From: Bacillus sp. CECT 9360
Lineage (GTDB): Bacteria > Bacillota > Bacilli > Bacillales > DSM-1321
Direction: 5' to 3'
DNA: 64,000 nt
Assembly (NCBI RefSeq): GCF_918741275.1
Contig: NZ_CAKKNA010000009.1
Location: forward strand, 124,001 to 188,000
A model generated the notes under the pieces. The model saw nothing but the letters and a program-made list of their open reading frames with translations, was not told the DNA's origin and made no database searches. This document shows, piece after piece, positions 10,729 to 20,560 of this stretch (positions are counted from its first letter, which is position 1; each line of letters opens with the position of its first letter). Position numbers and translations under genes: made by a program.

Positions 10729-10832
10729 GGCAGGGGGAAATTTCTAACGGGTTCGGTTGAAGGGGAGAAAACTTCAATTTACAACCTAATTCGCATTGGT
10801 TTTAACAGACATTTTGACATTAAAATAGCATT

Positions 10833-10867
10833 AAAAATAGCAACTGACTAATTCAGTTGCTATTTTT
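10833..10867. terminator. Bidirectional terminator between ysxC and the converging accessory gene
   Basis: A perfect 15-bp inverted repeat AAAAATAGCAACTGA / TCAGTTGCTATTTTT with a CTAAT loop gives a U-run on either strand. It can serve ysxC on the + strand and the membrane-protein gene converging from the - strand. Confidence 0.85.
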
Positions 10868-10892
10868 TAGTCTCAATTTTTTAATTTACACT

Positions 10893-11762
10893 TTAATTCA
10901 TTACAGTTTTTAACTGTTTGTTTTGTTTTTTTAAGAAGAGCCAAACAATACCGAGTGCGCTAAATAAAGCAAAAAATAAAATAGGTAACTGATAAAAAGT
11001 CCAAGTGTTTGGAGCATAATAATTTAATTGATGATGTTCTTCTATTATATTTTCATATGAAGTTTTATATTCATATTGAACAATCCAATGTCCATTTGCC
11101 ATTATAACAGTTCCCAAATCATAATCACTTGGCATAATTTGTTCTTTATTTTCAATCACTTGATTGTTCCCAATTACAATCGCTGCATTTTTATATTCTA
11201 TTGGGAAATGTGTCATAGGTGTTCCAATTGATACCTCATTTTTCTCTAACCATCCTTTTAAATCTTCCATTGGAAAAACGGCTAATAAATTCAATTGATT
11301 TGGATATTTTTTAAAAATGTCCATCAATTGTTCTTCTTCTACTTCGTTTATTTTATTGGTGGTGTCAAGAACATCGAAAACTTCATTAAAGATAGTATTT
11401 TTTTCTGTTTCTACTGTCCCAAATTGTTCACCCTTTTTGTAAAAGTGTTCGGCTTCTATCCAGGAAGAAACAAGTGTTATTATGCCAAAAACAAAGAAAA
11501 TCAGTGCAAACGATAATACATAATTAGTAAATTTCTTCTGTACTTTGAAGAATTCAGATAATCCTTTTACAATTTGGTTTTTACCTCCAAAATTTTCGAT
11601 TGCGATACGGATAGCTTCTTCTTCTGATTTCCCTTTCGCCTTTAACTCTTCAACGGCTTCAAGTAAATGCGACCGCATTTCTTGCCTTAAATCTTCTATT
11701 TCTTGTTTGTCTCCCGCAACATCTTTATAAATAGAATTTACATATTTATCAATTTGTTTCAA
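10893..11762 (-). CDS. Membrane protein with N-terminal permease-prefix-like domain, PadR partner
   Basis: This 289-residue protein starts with a helical region (IEDLRQEMRSHLLEAVEELKAKG) that resembles the short cytosolic 'permease prefix' domain often found beside PadR regulators. Two membrane segments follow at about residues 78-101 and 256-276, with a 150-residue extracytoplasmic part between them. The start is a TTG at 11762 behind GGGGGA. It lies 2 bases after the PadR gene, so the pair is an operon. By analogy it may receive or transmit an envelope signal to the PadR system. No enzyme motif is visible and the role is unknown. Confidence 0.75.
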   Translation of the reverse strand: MKQIDKYVNSIYKDVAGDKQEIEDLRQEMRSHLLEAVEELKAKGKSEEEAIRIAIENFGGKNQIVKGLSEFFKVQKKFTNYVLSFALIFFVFGIITLVSSWIEAEHFYKKGEQFGTVETEKNTIFNEVFDVLDTTNKINEVEEEQLMDIFKKYPNQLNLLAVFPMEDLKGWLEKNEVSIGTPMTHFPIEYKNAAIVIGNNQVIENKEQIMPSDYDLGTVIMANGHWIVQYEYKTSYENIIEEHHQLNYYAPNTWTFYQLPILFFALFSALGIVWLFLKKQNKQLKTVMN

Positions 11763-11764
11763 AG

Positions 11765-12100
11765 TTATTCTCCCCCTTCGATAAATGTATCAATAATTTT
11801 TTTTACAAATTGCCATTCCTTACGCTTTTCTTCAAAACCTTCTTCGCCTAATGGTGTAAGTTTATAATATTTTCTTCTTCCGCCTGGACCTTGTTCGTCT
11901 CCCCAATAGGGTTCAATCCATTCATTTTTTTCAAGTCGCTTTAAAGATAGATAAAGCGTACCTTCTTTTAGTTCAAATTGCTCTTCACTTTTTTCACGGA
12001 CCAATTTCGCTAATTCATATCCGTACATATCCCTGTTATGTAATAACGATAAAATTAATGTATCAATGTGACCTTTTAAAACCTCTTTATTAATTTCCAA
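11765..12100 (-). CDS. PadR-family transcriptional regulator
   Basis: A 111-residue winged-helix protein with the standard PadR start MEINKEVLKGHIDTLILSLL, then MYGYELAKLVREKS, LKEGTLYLSLKRLE and a GPGGRRKYYKLT wing. I place the start at TTG 12100, because AAGGAGG at 12110-12116 has proper spacing to it; the in-frame GTG at 12109 overlaps that site. PadR proteins usually repress their own operon, and a dyad TATTACTTAATA at 12132-12143 between the -35 and -10 boxes is a plausible operator. Its partner is the membrane protein encoded 2 bases downstream. Confidence 0.88.
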   Translation of the reverse strand: MEINKEVLKGHIDTLILSLLHNRDMYGYELAKLVREKSEEQFELKEGTLYLSLKRLEKNEWIEPYWGDEQGPGGRRKYYKLTPLGEEGFEEKRKEWQFVKKIIDTFIEGGE

Positions 12101-12120
12101 TTTTTCCACCTCCTTATTTA

Positions 12121-12149
12121 GTTATAAAATATATTACTTAATAATGCAA
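12121..12149 (-). promoter_or_regulatory. PadR operon promoter with candidate operator dyad
   Basis: On the minus strand TTGCAT (12149-12144) and TATAAC (12126-12121) are 17 bp apart. The spacer carries the near-palindrome TATTAAGTAATA (12132-12143), placed where a self-repressing PadR protein could bind. The binding is inference. Confidence 0.6.
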
Positions 12150-12170
12150 GGTATTCATTTAAAAAGACAT

Positions 12171-12205
12171 TTAAAAAATCATCCTATTTTTTCACAGGAT
12201 GATTT
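12171..12205 (-). terminator. Terminator after the transposase relic
   Basis: On the minus strand a 10-bp stem AAATCATCCT / AGGATGATTT is followed by TTTTTT, starting 4 bases after the relic's stop codon. Confidence 0.75.
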
Positions 12206-12208
12206 ATC

Positions 12209-13331
12209 TTAGATAATAATATCTTTTAAAGAAAATTGTTTATCTGTTAAACCTATTCGTTGTGCGGGTGTTTCCATTGTTCCGTTAGACTTATAGGTGA
12301 AACAAAAGTTGTAATAAGTTCGCAGGATTGTGATAGCCATTTGAGCGTACTTCGGATTAAAATTGGAATAGATATAACTTTCCCCATCTCCTCTTGCCGT
12401 AGTCAAAGGTCTTTCTAAAATGGATAACCTTCTTCGAATGTGTTGGATAAAAGTATTGGTTGCATTGTCATTTACATTCATTATTAAGGCAGCCACATCT
12501 TTCGGTTCCAATGAAGATAGGTTTGTCGTACAATCTACGGAACGCAATCCTCTATCAACAGTAGCGAGGGGATGTAAGATAGGATTATCCGCATATTCTA
12601 AATGCGTACCCGAAGAAGCGGAGAGTTCCTTGTGAAAATGATGATGTTCGAACAACTCTTGTAATTGCAGAAATGCCAACTTTCTTAGAGAGCCTGTTCC
12701 AAATCCCCGCATTGTTCCCCAACTAATCAAATCGACCCTTGCCTGAACAAATTCCTCACGAGCCTGTTTTCTTGTTTTAGTCTTATCCGTTTGACACAGG
12801 AAATGATGGGCATCAGAAAGCCGTTTACTTTGAAAACACTCGATTAATGGAAGTCATAAGGGAATTGTCCTCATCGGTCACAAAACGCCACTCAGGGGCT
12901 TTTACAAGTTGTTTAATGAGCCATAGATGTGCAACTGTTGTATAAGTCGAACCGACGTGCAATCCATCAGTATATTTCATTCTCCGTTCCACCTGTGCCA
13001 ACTCTTTATAATAATCAGATTTACTTTGTGTATCGTTTGCCGAAGGCGGCATCGGGTAGTGAGAATACTTCGGGTATCTAGCATATTTTTTTGCGAATTC
13101 ATTCAGATGGTCTTCTTTTTGTAGAACTGTATCTAGAGCAATATCTCCAAGTGTAATGTCCCAATCATATGCTACATCGCTGCGAAATACATATCTTGAT
13201 AGCACATCTGCCGACACTAAAATGTGAGTAAGAAATTGATTTTCTTCCACATCATCGTAACGACTGCCACCCATCCCTTTTTGACGAACATTATTTAGAT
13301 AATAGGTCATCTTATCGGTATTGAGCCACAT
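12209..13331 (-). pseudogene. Frameshifted DDE-type transposase relic
   Basis: Two open frames on the minus strand read as one broken protein. The first (13331-12825) ends ...TSINRVFSK-stop. In the next frame the sequence continues SKRLSDAHHFLCQTDKTKTRK from about 12833 and stays open to 12209. A single-base change in the run GTGTTTTCAAAG near 12835 explains the break. The C-terminal text ETPAQRIGLTDK is typical of DDE transposases and integrases of insertion sequences; I do not recognise the family. The N-terminal part is missing or interrupted: a MITE lies 14 bases upstream, and without it the frame stays open about 20 codons further. Confidence 0.75.
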
Positions 13332-13345
13332 TTCTCTAAAATTAA

Positions 13346-13520
13346 GGCTCTGTTAAACGATAATGTTGTTTTTGGGAAGGGAATCTGCGAGACTCCTGCG
13401 GAAAAACGGGCTGGCAAGACCCCGCAGCGAGGTACGAGTGAGGAGGCTTGCCAGTTCGTCCGCGGAAAGCGAGTAGATTCCATGACCATTTGAAAATCAA
13501 CAATGGAATTTAACAGAGCC
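13346..13520. mobile_element. 175-bp MITE with 12-bp terminal inverted repeats and 8-bp target duplication
   Basis: Perfect 12-bp termini GGCTCTGTTAAA (13346-13357) and TTTAACAGAGCC (13509-13520) are flanked by identical 8-bp direct repeats AAAATTAA (13338-13345 and 13521-13528). The interior is GC-rich, strongly folded (GGAATCT...AGATTCC) and noncoding. It resembles a nonautonomous element I remember as common in Bacillus genomes. No transposase is inside, so it was moved by one encoded elsewhere. It lies just upstream of the transposase relic. Confidence 0.9.
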
Positions 13521-13638
13521 AAAATTAAAAAGCTTGAACATTAATTCAACGTTACATTTCCAATGTGTATAATTTGTTTATTTAATTAATGATAATATGA
13601 AAGTATCATTTAATATACAGAAAGAGAGTGGATGTAGT

Positions 13639-14079
13639 ATGGATACTCAAGTAACGGCAACATTTAAAATCCTCAAGCCAGCTAAGGAAGTGTTTGAAGC
13701 TATAGTAGACCCTGAAAAAGTCGGGAATTTTTGGTTCTCATCGAGTTCTGAAAGATGGGAACAAGGCAAAACGGTTACATTGAGATATAACGAATACGAT
13801 GCTCAAGGGGATATAAAAGTATTGGAGATAGAGGACGATAAGAAAATCGTGTTCTCGTGGGGTGAGGATGGTCAAGAAACGGTTGTTACAATTACTCTGA
13901 AAGAGTCGGAAAATATGAGCACCATTATTGAAGTAAACGAATCAGGTTTGAAAGAAGATGACCCCGAAATCGTTAATAAAATGCTGGGGCAAAAAGAAGG
14001 CTGGGTGTATGTGTTAACTTGTTTAAAGGGGTATTTGGAAAATGGCGTTAATACTTTGAGAGGATCATTAATTCATTAG
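13639..14079 (+). CDS. SRPBCC (START/AHSA1-fold) domain protein
   Basis: A 146-residue single-domain protein of the AHSA1-like SRPBCC superfamily, shown by ATFKILKPAKEVFEAIVDPEKVGNFWFSSSS near the start and by a C-terminal helix GWVYVLTCLKGYLENG. Such proteins form a hydrophobic pocket; ligands vary and I cannot infer one. The frame is open from 13597, but GAGTGG at 13626-13631 and the family N-terminus point to ATG 13639. It stands alone in the accessory block, just beyond the MITE. The fold assignment is confident; the function is unknown. Confidence 0.85.
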   Translation: MDTQVTATFKILKPAKEVFEAIVDPEKVGNFWFSSSSERWEQGKTVTLRYNEYDAQGDIKVLEIEDDKKIVFSWGEDGQETVVTITLKESENMSTIIEVNESGLKEDDPEIVNKMLGQKEGWVYVLTCLKGYLENGVNTLRGSLIH

Positions 14080-14197
14080 TTAAATAGCTATCGTAAAACA
14101 GGTGACTTTGTAATAGCTACTTTTTTTGCACCCTATGATAAAAAATTCGAGCCTTTTATCCGAATCGCCACAGGAGATTATAGTTTTAGGAGGTGAC

Positions 14198-14941
14198 ATG
14201 CCTTTGAATAAGCTGGAAAAAATAGACCAACTTAAGAACTGGATCGAGAAGGCTGAACGAATTGCCGTTTTGACAGGAGCCGGAGTCAGTACCGAAAGTG
14301 GTTTAAAGGATTTCAGATCCGAAGATGGAATGTTTACCTGTGATGAACCCATTGAATATTATTTATCCCGCGATTATTTTAACCGGAATCCTGAAGAGTT
14401 TTGGGAGAACTACAAGAAAATTTTTCAGCTGGAGCATTTACATACGTACGAGCCGAATCTTGCTCATGTTTTTTTTGCAGAGCTTGAGAGAAAAGGAAAA
14501 AGCGTCACCATCATTACCCAAAATGTAGACGGTCTGCACCAAAAAGCAGGAAGCACGAATGTGATTGAGGTCCATGGGACAGTTACAAAGGCGACATGTC
14601 CCAAGTGCAGCAAGACTTTCGATTTTGGACATATCATGAAGACAAATGTTCCGGTTTGTTCGGATTGTGGGCACGAAATATTAGATCCTGATATCGTGCT
14701 GTATGGGGATGCGATACACGGTTGGGATGAGGCGGAAACGAGCGTACGAAACGCTGACCTTTTCCTCGCCATGGGCACCTCCCTCTCGGTTACGCCGGTA
14801 AATATGTTCCCGGCCATTGCCGAACAGGCAGGTGTTCCACGTAAGGTATTGCTAAATAATGAACCGACAATCATGAATGCATATTTTGATTTATTCATTG
14901 AGGAAAAGCTGGGGGTTATCTTTCAGACAATCTCAAAATGA
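14198..14941 (+). CDS. Sirtuin, NAD-dependent protein deacylase (SrtN-like)
   Basis: A 247-residue Sir2-family enzyme that removes acyl groups from lysines using NAD. The NAD-binding motif GAGVSTESGLKDFRS is at residues 27-41, TQNVDGLH is at 107-114, and the catalytic histidine is His126 in EVHG. A zinc ribbon is formed by Cys134, Cys137, Cys154 and Cys157. The length matches B. subtilis SrtN. ATG 14198 follows TTAGGAGGTGA; the frame is open from 14126, but nothing supports an earlier start. The NAD synthesis genes are also in this window but 38 kb away. Confidence 0.92.
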   Translation: MPLNKLEKIDQLKNWIEKAERIAVLTGAGVSTESGLKDFRSEDGMFTCDEPIEYYLSRDYFNRNPEEFWENYKKIFQLEHLHTYEPNLAHVFFAELERKGKSVTIITQNVDGLHQKAGSTNVIEVHGTVTKATCPKCSKTFDFGHIMKTNVPVCSDCGHEILDPDIVLYGDAIHGWDEAETSVRNADLFLAMGTSLSVTPVNMFPAIAEQAGVPRKVLLNNEPTIMNAYFDLFIEEKLGVIFQTISK

Positions 14942-14973
14942 AAAACAGGACCAGGATAAAAAATCCGTGGTCC

Positions 14974-15447
14974 TTATTTCTTTTTAATAAAAATCACATA
15001 GGCACCGGCCGCTATCAGTACATAGGGCAGGAAGTTAAAGCCGGATTCCAAAAGACCCAGCCAACCAATAAGCTTGTCATAATATAACATGATAATGGCA
15101 ATAACTAATAATAGAATTCCCTGCAGCATGCCGCCGTTCGTTTTTCTGGCGCGAAGGATCAGGCCGAGGGCGATGATCAATATAAAAATACCAATATGGT
15201 CCGGCCAAATTTGAAGCTTGTTCACGACATGAAAGTGAAAGCCGAATCCAAAAAGAATCACACCCGGGACTATCGCTTCATGATCTTTTCCAGCGTATGC
15301 CTGCCCTAAAAAAGCGAGGCCGACGATGCAAAGCAGGGTTGGCCATGTATAAAATCCAGGGAAGACTGCGAAATTGGATTGCTGAAGAAAAAAATAAAGC
15401 CCAAACCCGATTAAGATGGTTCCGGGAAAAATGCGCTGCGCTTTCAT
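14974..15447 (-). CDS. LiaI/LiaF-like four- to five-helix membrane protein
   Basis: A 157-residue hydrophobic protein with glycine-rich transmembrane hairpins (IFPGTILIGFGLYFFLQQ, IVPGVILFGFGFHFHVV, IFILIIALGLIL, GILLLVIAIIMLYY). The repeated PG-x-ILIGFG pattern is that of the LiaI/LiaF-type membrane region found in envelope-stress proteins. AGGAGG precedes ATG 15447. It is divergent from hemA and convergent with the sirtuin gene. No further function can be read. Confidence 0.75.
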   Translation of the reverse strand: MKAQRIFPGTILIGFGLYFFLQQSNFAVFPGFYTWPTLLCIVGLAFLGQAYAGKDHEAIVPGVILFGFGFHFHVVNKLQIWPDHIGIFILIIALGLILRARKTNGGMLQGILLLVIAIIMLYYDKLIGWLGLLESGFNFLPYVLIAAGAYVIFIKKK

Positions 15448-15585
15448 AATGACCTCCTATGTCAGTTTGATTACTTGAAGTTATCTATTATTTTTGATAT
15501 GGTACTTTTGTATCGTATTGTCGAAATATGTACGGTTCATATACATAGTAGCACATGATTCACGAACTGTTCATAATTTTTTCAG

Positions 15586-15611
15586 TTTAAACACTATGTG
15601 CATGTTATAAT
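15586..15611 (+). promoter_or_regulatory. hemA promoter (extended -10)
   Basis: TATAAT at 15606-15611 is preceded by TG (extended -10), about 45 bases before hemA; the -35 is poor. TTATAATAATATAGG overlapping it matches the left half of the PerR box (TTATAATnATTATAA) but not the right half. PerR control of hemA is known in B. subtilis and only suggested here. Confidence 0.5.
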
Positions 15612-15656
15612 AATATAGGTTTATATTTCAATCATTCTTGGGGGTGCAAAAAAGAA

Positions 15657-17000
15657 ATGCATATTGTATCAATCGGACTAAACTATAAGACTGCCCCTGT
15701 AGAAATTCGTGAAAAACTTTCATTTGATGAAGCCGAACTTGCAGAGGCAATGAAGGCGTTAAAAAATAAAAAAAGCATTTTGGAGAACGTAATTGTCTCC
15801 ACATGCAATAGAACGGAAATTTACGCTGTAGCAGATCAGCTGCATACAGCGCGATATTATATTAAAGAATTTCTTGCAGAATGGTTTAACATCGATCAGC
15901 AGGAATTTTCGCCATATCTCTTCATTTACGATGGAGACGGTGCGACCCAGCACTTATTCCAGGTCAGCTGCGGTTTAGATTCCATGATTCTTGGTGAAAC
16001 GCAAATTCTTGGACAAGTCCGTTCGAGTTATTTGATTGCACAACAAGAAGGAACGATCGGAACCGTGTTCAACCATCTGTTCAAGCAGGCCCTGACTCTT
16101 GCGAAAAGAGCGCATGCTGAAACAGAGATCAATACGAATGCTGTTTCTGTCAGCTATGCTGCGGTGGAACTTGCTAAGAAGATATTCGGCAGCCTGAACG
16201 GCAAGAACGTTTTGATCCTAGGTGCCGGAAAAATGGGCGAACTGGCGATTCAGAATCTTCATAGCAATGGCGCGGACAACATTACGGTCATCAACCGGAC
16301 GTACGAAAAAGCGGTTGCCCTTGCCGAACGTTTCTCCGGACATGCCAAACAGCTGCAGGAGCTTCAATGTGCCCTGGTTGACGCGGATATCTTAATTACC
16401 TCAACAGGCTCAAAGGAACTAGTCATCACCAATGAAATGATGACCTTTGTAAATAGCCTAAGAAAAGGTCGGCCTATTTTCATGGTCGATATCGCAGTGC
16501 CACGTGATCTGGATCCACAGCTTGCGGAGCATGAAAATGTGTTCCTTTATGATATCGATGATCTTGAAGGAATCGTAGAGGCCAATATGCAGGAACGGAA
16601 GAAAGCGGCTGAAAAGATCCTGCTGATGATCGAAGCGGAAATCGTTGAGTTCAATCAATGGTTAAACCTTCTAGGCGTTGTGCCTGTCATTTCGGCGCTT
16701 CGTGAAAAAGCGCTTGCTATTCAGACTGAGACGATGAACAGCATCGAAAGAAAGCTTCCGCATTTAAGCGAACGCGATAAAAAAGTGCTGAACAAGCACA
16801 CAAAGAGCATCATTAACCAAATGCTTAAGGACCCAATCCTTTATGCAAAGGAATTGGCGGGCGAACAAAACGCTAATGATGCAATGAACCGATTTGTAAA
16901 AATCTTTGATTTAGAGGAAATCGCTGAGGCCGGGGCGGAGACTCCTCAAAAAGAGTCAGTTCCTATTGCAAAACTCAGTTCATTTCCCGTCAAGGCATAG
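15657..17000 (+). CDS. hemA: Glutamyl-tRNA reductase
   Basis: First committed enzyme of tetrapyrrole synthesis: NADPH-dependent reduction of glutamyl-tRNA to glutamate-1-semialdehyde. It has 447 residues. The nucleophilic cysteine is Cys50 in STCNRTEIY, the substrate motif is [16 protein letters not shown], and the NADPH fold has [12 protein letters not shown]-terminal dimerisation helix follows. ATG 15657 sits behind GGGGGTG. It heads the hemAXCDBL operon and is the usual control point for haem supply. The last 30 residues are variable in the family. Confidence 0.97.
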   Translation: MHIVSIGLNYKTAPVEIREKLSFDEAELAEAMKALKNKKSILENVIVSTCNRTEIYAVADQLHTARYYIKEFLAEWFNIDQQEFSPYLFIYDGDGATQHLFQVSCGLDSMILGETQILGQVRSSYLIAQQEGTIGTVFNHLFKQALTLAKRAHAETEINTNAVSVSYAAVELAKKIFGSLNGKNVLILGAGKMGELAIQNLHSNGADNITVINRTYEKAVALAERFSGHAKQLQELQCALVDADILITSTGSKELVITNEMMTFVNSLRKGRPIFMVDIAVPRDLDPQLAEHENVFLYDIDDLEGIVEANMQERKKAAEKILLMIEAEIVEFNQWLNLLGVVPVISALREKALAIQTETMNSIERKLPHLSERDKKVLNKHTKSIINQMLKDPILYAKELAGEQNANDAMNRFVKIFDLEEIAEAGAETPQKESVPIAKLSSFPVKA

Positions 17001-17008
17001 GGGTTTAT

Positions 17009-17842
17009 ATGCTGGAATTATTGATGACAAGATTACATGAAGCTACCGTTATTTTGTATGCATTCAGTGTGCTCTTATACTTTACTGATTTTCTTCATAA
17101 TAACCAGAAGGCAAATCGTATTGCCTTCTGGTTGCTTGCGATTGTTTGGGTTTTTCAAACAATTTTTTTATTTCTCTATATGTTTGAAACGGGCCGGTTT
17201 CCGGTTCTGACCATATTTGAAGGGCTTTATTTTTATGCCTGGATTCTCATCACCTTGTCATTAGTCATTAACAGGCTGCTGCGGGTGGACTTTATCGTCT
17301 TTTTCACGAATGTTCTCGGCTTTATCGTCATGGCGATCCATACGTTTGCTCCGGTCCAGATCGAATCGGCTGTGTTGGCAGAAAGGCTTGTATCGGAGCT
17401 CCTGCTTATCCATATAACAATGGCGATCTTTTCGTATGGTGCGTTTTCGCTGTCATTTGTTTTTTCGCTGCTTTATTTAATCCAATACGATCTGCTTAAA
17501 AGAAAGAAATGGGGCAAACGGCTTTTACGGCTGGGGGATTTGGCGAAGCTTGAGCAAGCGTCCTATATCCTTGCGGTCATAGGGGTGCCAATGCTTGGTA
17601 TTGCGCTAATATTGGGTTTGCAATGGGCGTACATAAAAGTTCCCGACATCTTTTGGTATGATCCGAAGATTATCGGTTCGTTCGTTGTTCTGGCCGCCTA
17701 TAGCGTGTATTTATATGTGAAAGTTCGGAAACAAATGTATGGGAAGACATTGGCTTATTGGAATATTGGTTCTTTTTTAATTGTGATCATCAACTTCTCC
17801 CTGTTTGGGAGTCTTTCAACCTTCCACTTTTGGAATACATAG
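17009..17842 (+). CDS. hemX: HemX, membrane protein of the haem operon (CcsA-like)
   Basis: A 277-residue protein with about eight membrane helices, related to the cytochrome c assembly protein CcsA. In B. subtilis HemX lowers the cellular amount of HemA (family knowledge). It begins 8 bases after the hemA stop with a weak ribosome binding site, and hemC follows after 9 bases, so it is in the middle of the operon. Confidence 0.92.
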   Translation: MLELLMTRLHEATVILYAFSVLLYFTDFLHNNQKANRIAFWLLAIVWVFQTIFLFLYMFETGRFPVLTIFEGLYFYAWILITLSLVINRLLRVDFIVFFTNVLGFIVMAIHTFAPVQIESAVLAERLVSELLLIHITMAIFSYGAFSLSFVFSLLYLIQYDLLKRKKWGKRLLRLGDLAKLEQASYILAVIGVPMLGIALILGLQWAYIKVPDIFWYDPKIIGSFVVLAAYSVYLYVKVRKQMYGKTLAYWNIGSFLIVIINFSLFGSLSTFHFWNT

Positions 17843-17851
17843 GAGGAAATC

Positions 17852-18784
17852 ATGAGAAAAATTATTGTCGGTTCCAGACGGAGCAAATTAGCAATCACCC
17901 AGACGAATTGGGTCATCGATCAATTGAAACAGCTTGGTGTTCCTTTTGAATTCGAAGTGAAAGAGATTGTGACAAAAGGGGATCAGATTCAGGATGTGAC
18001 GCTTTCTAAAGTGGGCGGCAAGGGCCTTTTTGTAAAAGAAATCGAACAGGCGATGCTGAACAAAGAAATCGATATGGCTGTTCATAGCATGAAGGATATG
18101 CCCGCCGTGCTCCCGGACGGATTGACGATCGGCAGTATTCCTCCGAGGGAAGATTATCGAGATGCATTAATTTCAAAGAATCATATTCCATTCGAAGAGC
18201 TAAAGGAAGGGGCAGTCATCGGGACAAGCAGCCTGCGCCGCAGTGCACAGCTGCTTCACAGGCGACCGGACCTTGAGATTAAGTGGATTCGCGGCAATGT
18301 CGATACCCGCTTGGAAAAGCTGGCTAACGAAGACTATGATGCCATCATTTTAGCGGCGGCTGGCCTGTCCCGTCTCGGCTGGAAACAGGAAGTCGTAACA
18401 CAGTTTCTGGAAGCCGACCTTTCTTTGCCTGCAGTTGGACAGGGAGCCCTTTCGATCGAGTGCCGAGAAGATGATCTGGAACTCCTTGCCGAGCTAAAAA
18501 AGCTGACCTGCGAGGAAACGAGATTGGCTGTCGAGGCGGAAAGAGCGTTTCTGGATAAAATGGAGGGCGGTTGCCAGGTACCGATCGCAGGACTCGGAAC
18601 GGTTAAAGAAGATGGTGCGGTTTCTTTAGCCGCGCTCGTAGCCTCCCCGGACGGACAAACGATTTACAAAGAAGTCGTGGAAGGAAAGAATCCGATTGAA
18701 GTAGGAAAGGAAGCCGCCCGCTTATTAAGCGGAAGAGGCGCGAAAGAATTGATTGACCGGGTGAAACAGGAGTTAGATCAGTAA
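17852..18784 (+). CDS. hemC: Porphobilinogen deaminase (hydroxymethylbilane synthase)
   Basis: Joins four porphobilinogen units into hydroxymethylbilane. It has 310 residues. It starts [19 protein letters not shown] and carries [19 protein letters not shown] and [11 protein letters not shown]. The dipyrromethane cofactor attaches to Cys241 in [15 protein letters not shown] precedes the ATG. Its stop overlaps the hemD start by one base (TAATG). Confidence 0.98.
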   Translation: MRKIIVGSRRSKLAITQTNWVIDQLKQLGVPFEFEVKEIVTKGDQIQDVTLSKVGGKGLFVKEIEQAMLNKEIDMAVHSMKDMPAVLPDGLTIGSIPPREDYRDALISKNHIPFEELKEGAVIGTSSLRRSAQLLHRRPDLEIKWIRGNVDTRLEKLANEDYDAIILAAAGLSRLGWKQEVVTQFLEADLSLPAVGQGALSIECREDDLELLAELKKLTCEETRLAVEAERAFLDKMEGGCQVPIAGLGTVKEDGAVSLAALVASPDGQTIYKEVVEGKNPIEVGKEAARLLSGRGAKELIDRVKQELDQ

Positions 18785-19578
18785 TGCATAAGGGCAAGCC
18801 TTTAAAAGGATTGAATGTCCTGGTTACCAGAGGGGAAGAGCAGTCGGCAGAGATGATTGAGACAATTGCTGCAAACGGAGGGATCCCGCACGCGATTCCT
18901 CTCATTGACTTTGTTCCAGTGTCCAGGAAGATAGACCAACTCGCTTGTCTGGATGACTATGAGTGGCTCGTCTTCACAAGCCGAAACGGTGTGGAGTTTT
19001 TCTTTCGCTTGTTGGAACAAGTGACAAAACCGACCAGGATGCCTAAAATGGCAGTCATAGGGAATAAAACAAAAGAAGCGCTTGAGAGATTCGGATTTCT
19101 TCCTGATTTTATACCTGATGAATTTGTGGCTGAGGCGTTTGCCATGCAATTCGTCGAGCATTTAGATCAAAATGAGAAGGTACTGATCGCAAAGGGAAAC
19201 CTTGCCCGTTCCGTTATTTGCGATGAAATTAACCGTTACGGGGCGGTTTGTGAAGAAATCATCGTCTATGAAACAATATTTCCGGCAGCAAGTGAGCGTT
19301 TATTGATTGAATTGCTGCAGATTGGAAAAATTGATATTGTTACGTTTACGAGTTCTTCGACGGTTGATCATTTTATCGAAGTTGTGAAAAAGCATGGAAT
19401 GCGGAAGGAAGCTGAGAAGCTTATAGTTGCTTGCATCGGACCGATAGCCAAAAAAACCGCAGAAAACCGTGGCCTGGTTGTCGATATTTGTCCTAAACAT
19501 GAATATACTGGTAACGCAATGATAGAATCGTTGATACAATATTTGCAAGATAAGAATGATAAGGAGGAAAGAAAATGA
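18784..19578 (+). CDS. hemD: Uroporphyrinogen-III synthase
   Basis: Closes the linear tetrapyrrole with inversion of ring D to give uroporphyrinogen III. It has 264 residues. Sequence conservation in this family is low, but [27 protein letters not shown] and [11 protein letters not shown] fit the two-domain fold, and the position between hemC and hemB confirms it. It overlaps hemC by one base and hemB by four. Confidence 0.95.
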   Translation: MHKGKPLKGLNVLVTRGEEQSAEMIETIAANGGIPHAIPLIDFVPVSRKIDQLACLDDYEWLVFTSRNGVEFFFRLLEQVTKPTRMPKMAVIGNKTKEALERFGFLPDFIPDEFVAEAFAMQFVEHLDQNEKVLIAKGNLARSVICDEINRYGAVCEEIIVYETIFPAASERLLIELLQIGKIDIVTFTSSSTVDHFIEVVKKHGMRKEAEKLIVACIGPIAKKTAENRGLVVDICPKHEYTGNAMIESLIQYLQDKNDKEERK

Positions 19579-20555
19579 GTAACCTTCGATTTAACCGCCA
19601 TCGCCGCTTGCGTTCAAGCGAAAGCATGAGAGCGTTGGTACGTGAAACCTATCTCCATAAGGAAGATTTGATTTATCCGCTTTTTGTCATAGACGGGGAG
19701 CAAGTGAGAAATGAAATCTCCTCCATGCCTGGCGTTTTTCAACTATCAATGGATAATTTGCAGGCTGAAATGGAAGAAGTGACAGGCCTTGGGATTAAAT
19801 CTGTCATTCTGTTCGGTGTACCCCATGAACACGATAAGGATGAACAGGGAACAGGTGCGTTCGACCATAACGGACTCGTTCAGCAGGCGACCCGTCTGAT
19901 TAAGAAAGAATTCCCGGATGTCATCGTTATTGCTGATACTTGCTTATGCGAATACACAAGCCATGGGCATTGCGGCATCGTCGAAGACGGGAAAATCTTG
20001 AATGATGCCTCGCTTGATATGCTCGCGAAAACGGCAGTCAGCCAGGCTGAAGCGGGAGCGGACATCATCGCGCCTTCCAACATGATGGACGGGTTTGTTG
20101 CAGCGATTCGCGCCGGATTGGACGAAGCGGGCTATATCGATATTCCAATCATGTCTTATGCCGTGAAATATTCATCTGCCTATTATGGACCATTCCGTGA
20201 AGCAGCAAACGGTGCTCCGCAATTCGGGGACCGGAAAACCTATCAAATGGATCCGGCCAACCGCATGGAAGCGTTCCGGGAAGCGGAGTCGGATGTCATG
20301 GAAGGCGCCGATTTTCTGATTGTCAAACCGGCTCTATCATATATGGATATCATCCGGGACGTGAAAAATAATTTTACCCTCCCGGTTGTTGCCTATAATG
20401 TGAGCGGAGAGTATTCGATGGTGAAAGGCGCGGCCTTGAATGGATGGATTGATGAAAAGGCAATCGTCACGGAAATGTTAACAGGCATGAAACGAGCAGG
20501 AGCTGATTTGATCATTACGTATTTCGCCAAAGATGTTGCTCGTTGGATAAAGTGA
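19575..20555 (+). CDS. hemB: Delta-aminolevulinic acid dehydratase (porphobilinogen synthase)
   Basis: Condenses two aminolevulinate molecules to porphobilinogen. It has 326 residues. The zinc-site cysteines are Cys123, Cys125 and Cys133 in [14 protein letters not shown], and the Schiff-base lysines lie in [16 protein letters not shown] and [19 protein letters not shown] precedes the start, which overlaps the hemD stop (ATGA). Two hairpins separate it from hemL. Confidence 0.98.
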   Translation: MSNLRFNRHRRLRSSESMRALVRETYLHKEDLIYPLFVIDGEQVRNEISSMPGVFQLSMDNLQAEMEEVTGLGIKSVILFGVPHEHDKDEQGTGAFDHNGLVQQATRLIKKEFPDVIVIADTCLCEYTSHGHCGIVEDGKILNDASLDMLAKTAVSQAEAGADIIAPSNMMDGFVAAIRAGLDEAGYIDIPIMSYAVKYSSAYYGPFREAANGAPQFGDRKTYQMDPANRMEAFREAESDVMEGADFLIVKPALSYMDIIRDVKNNFTLPVVAYNVSGEYSMVKGAALNGWIDEKAIVTEMLTGMKRAGADLIITYFAKDVARWIK

Positions 20556-20560
20556 AACTT

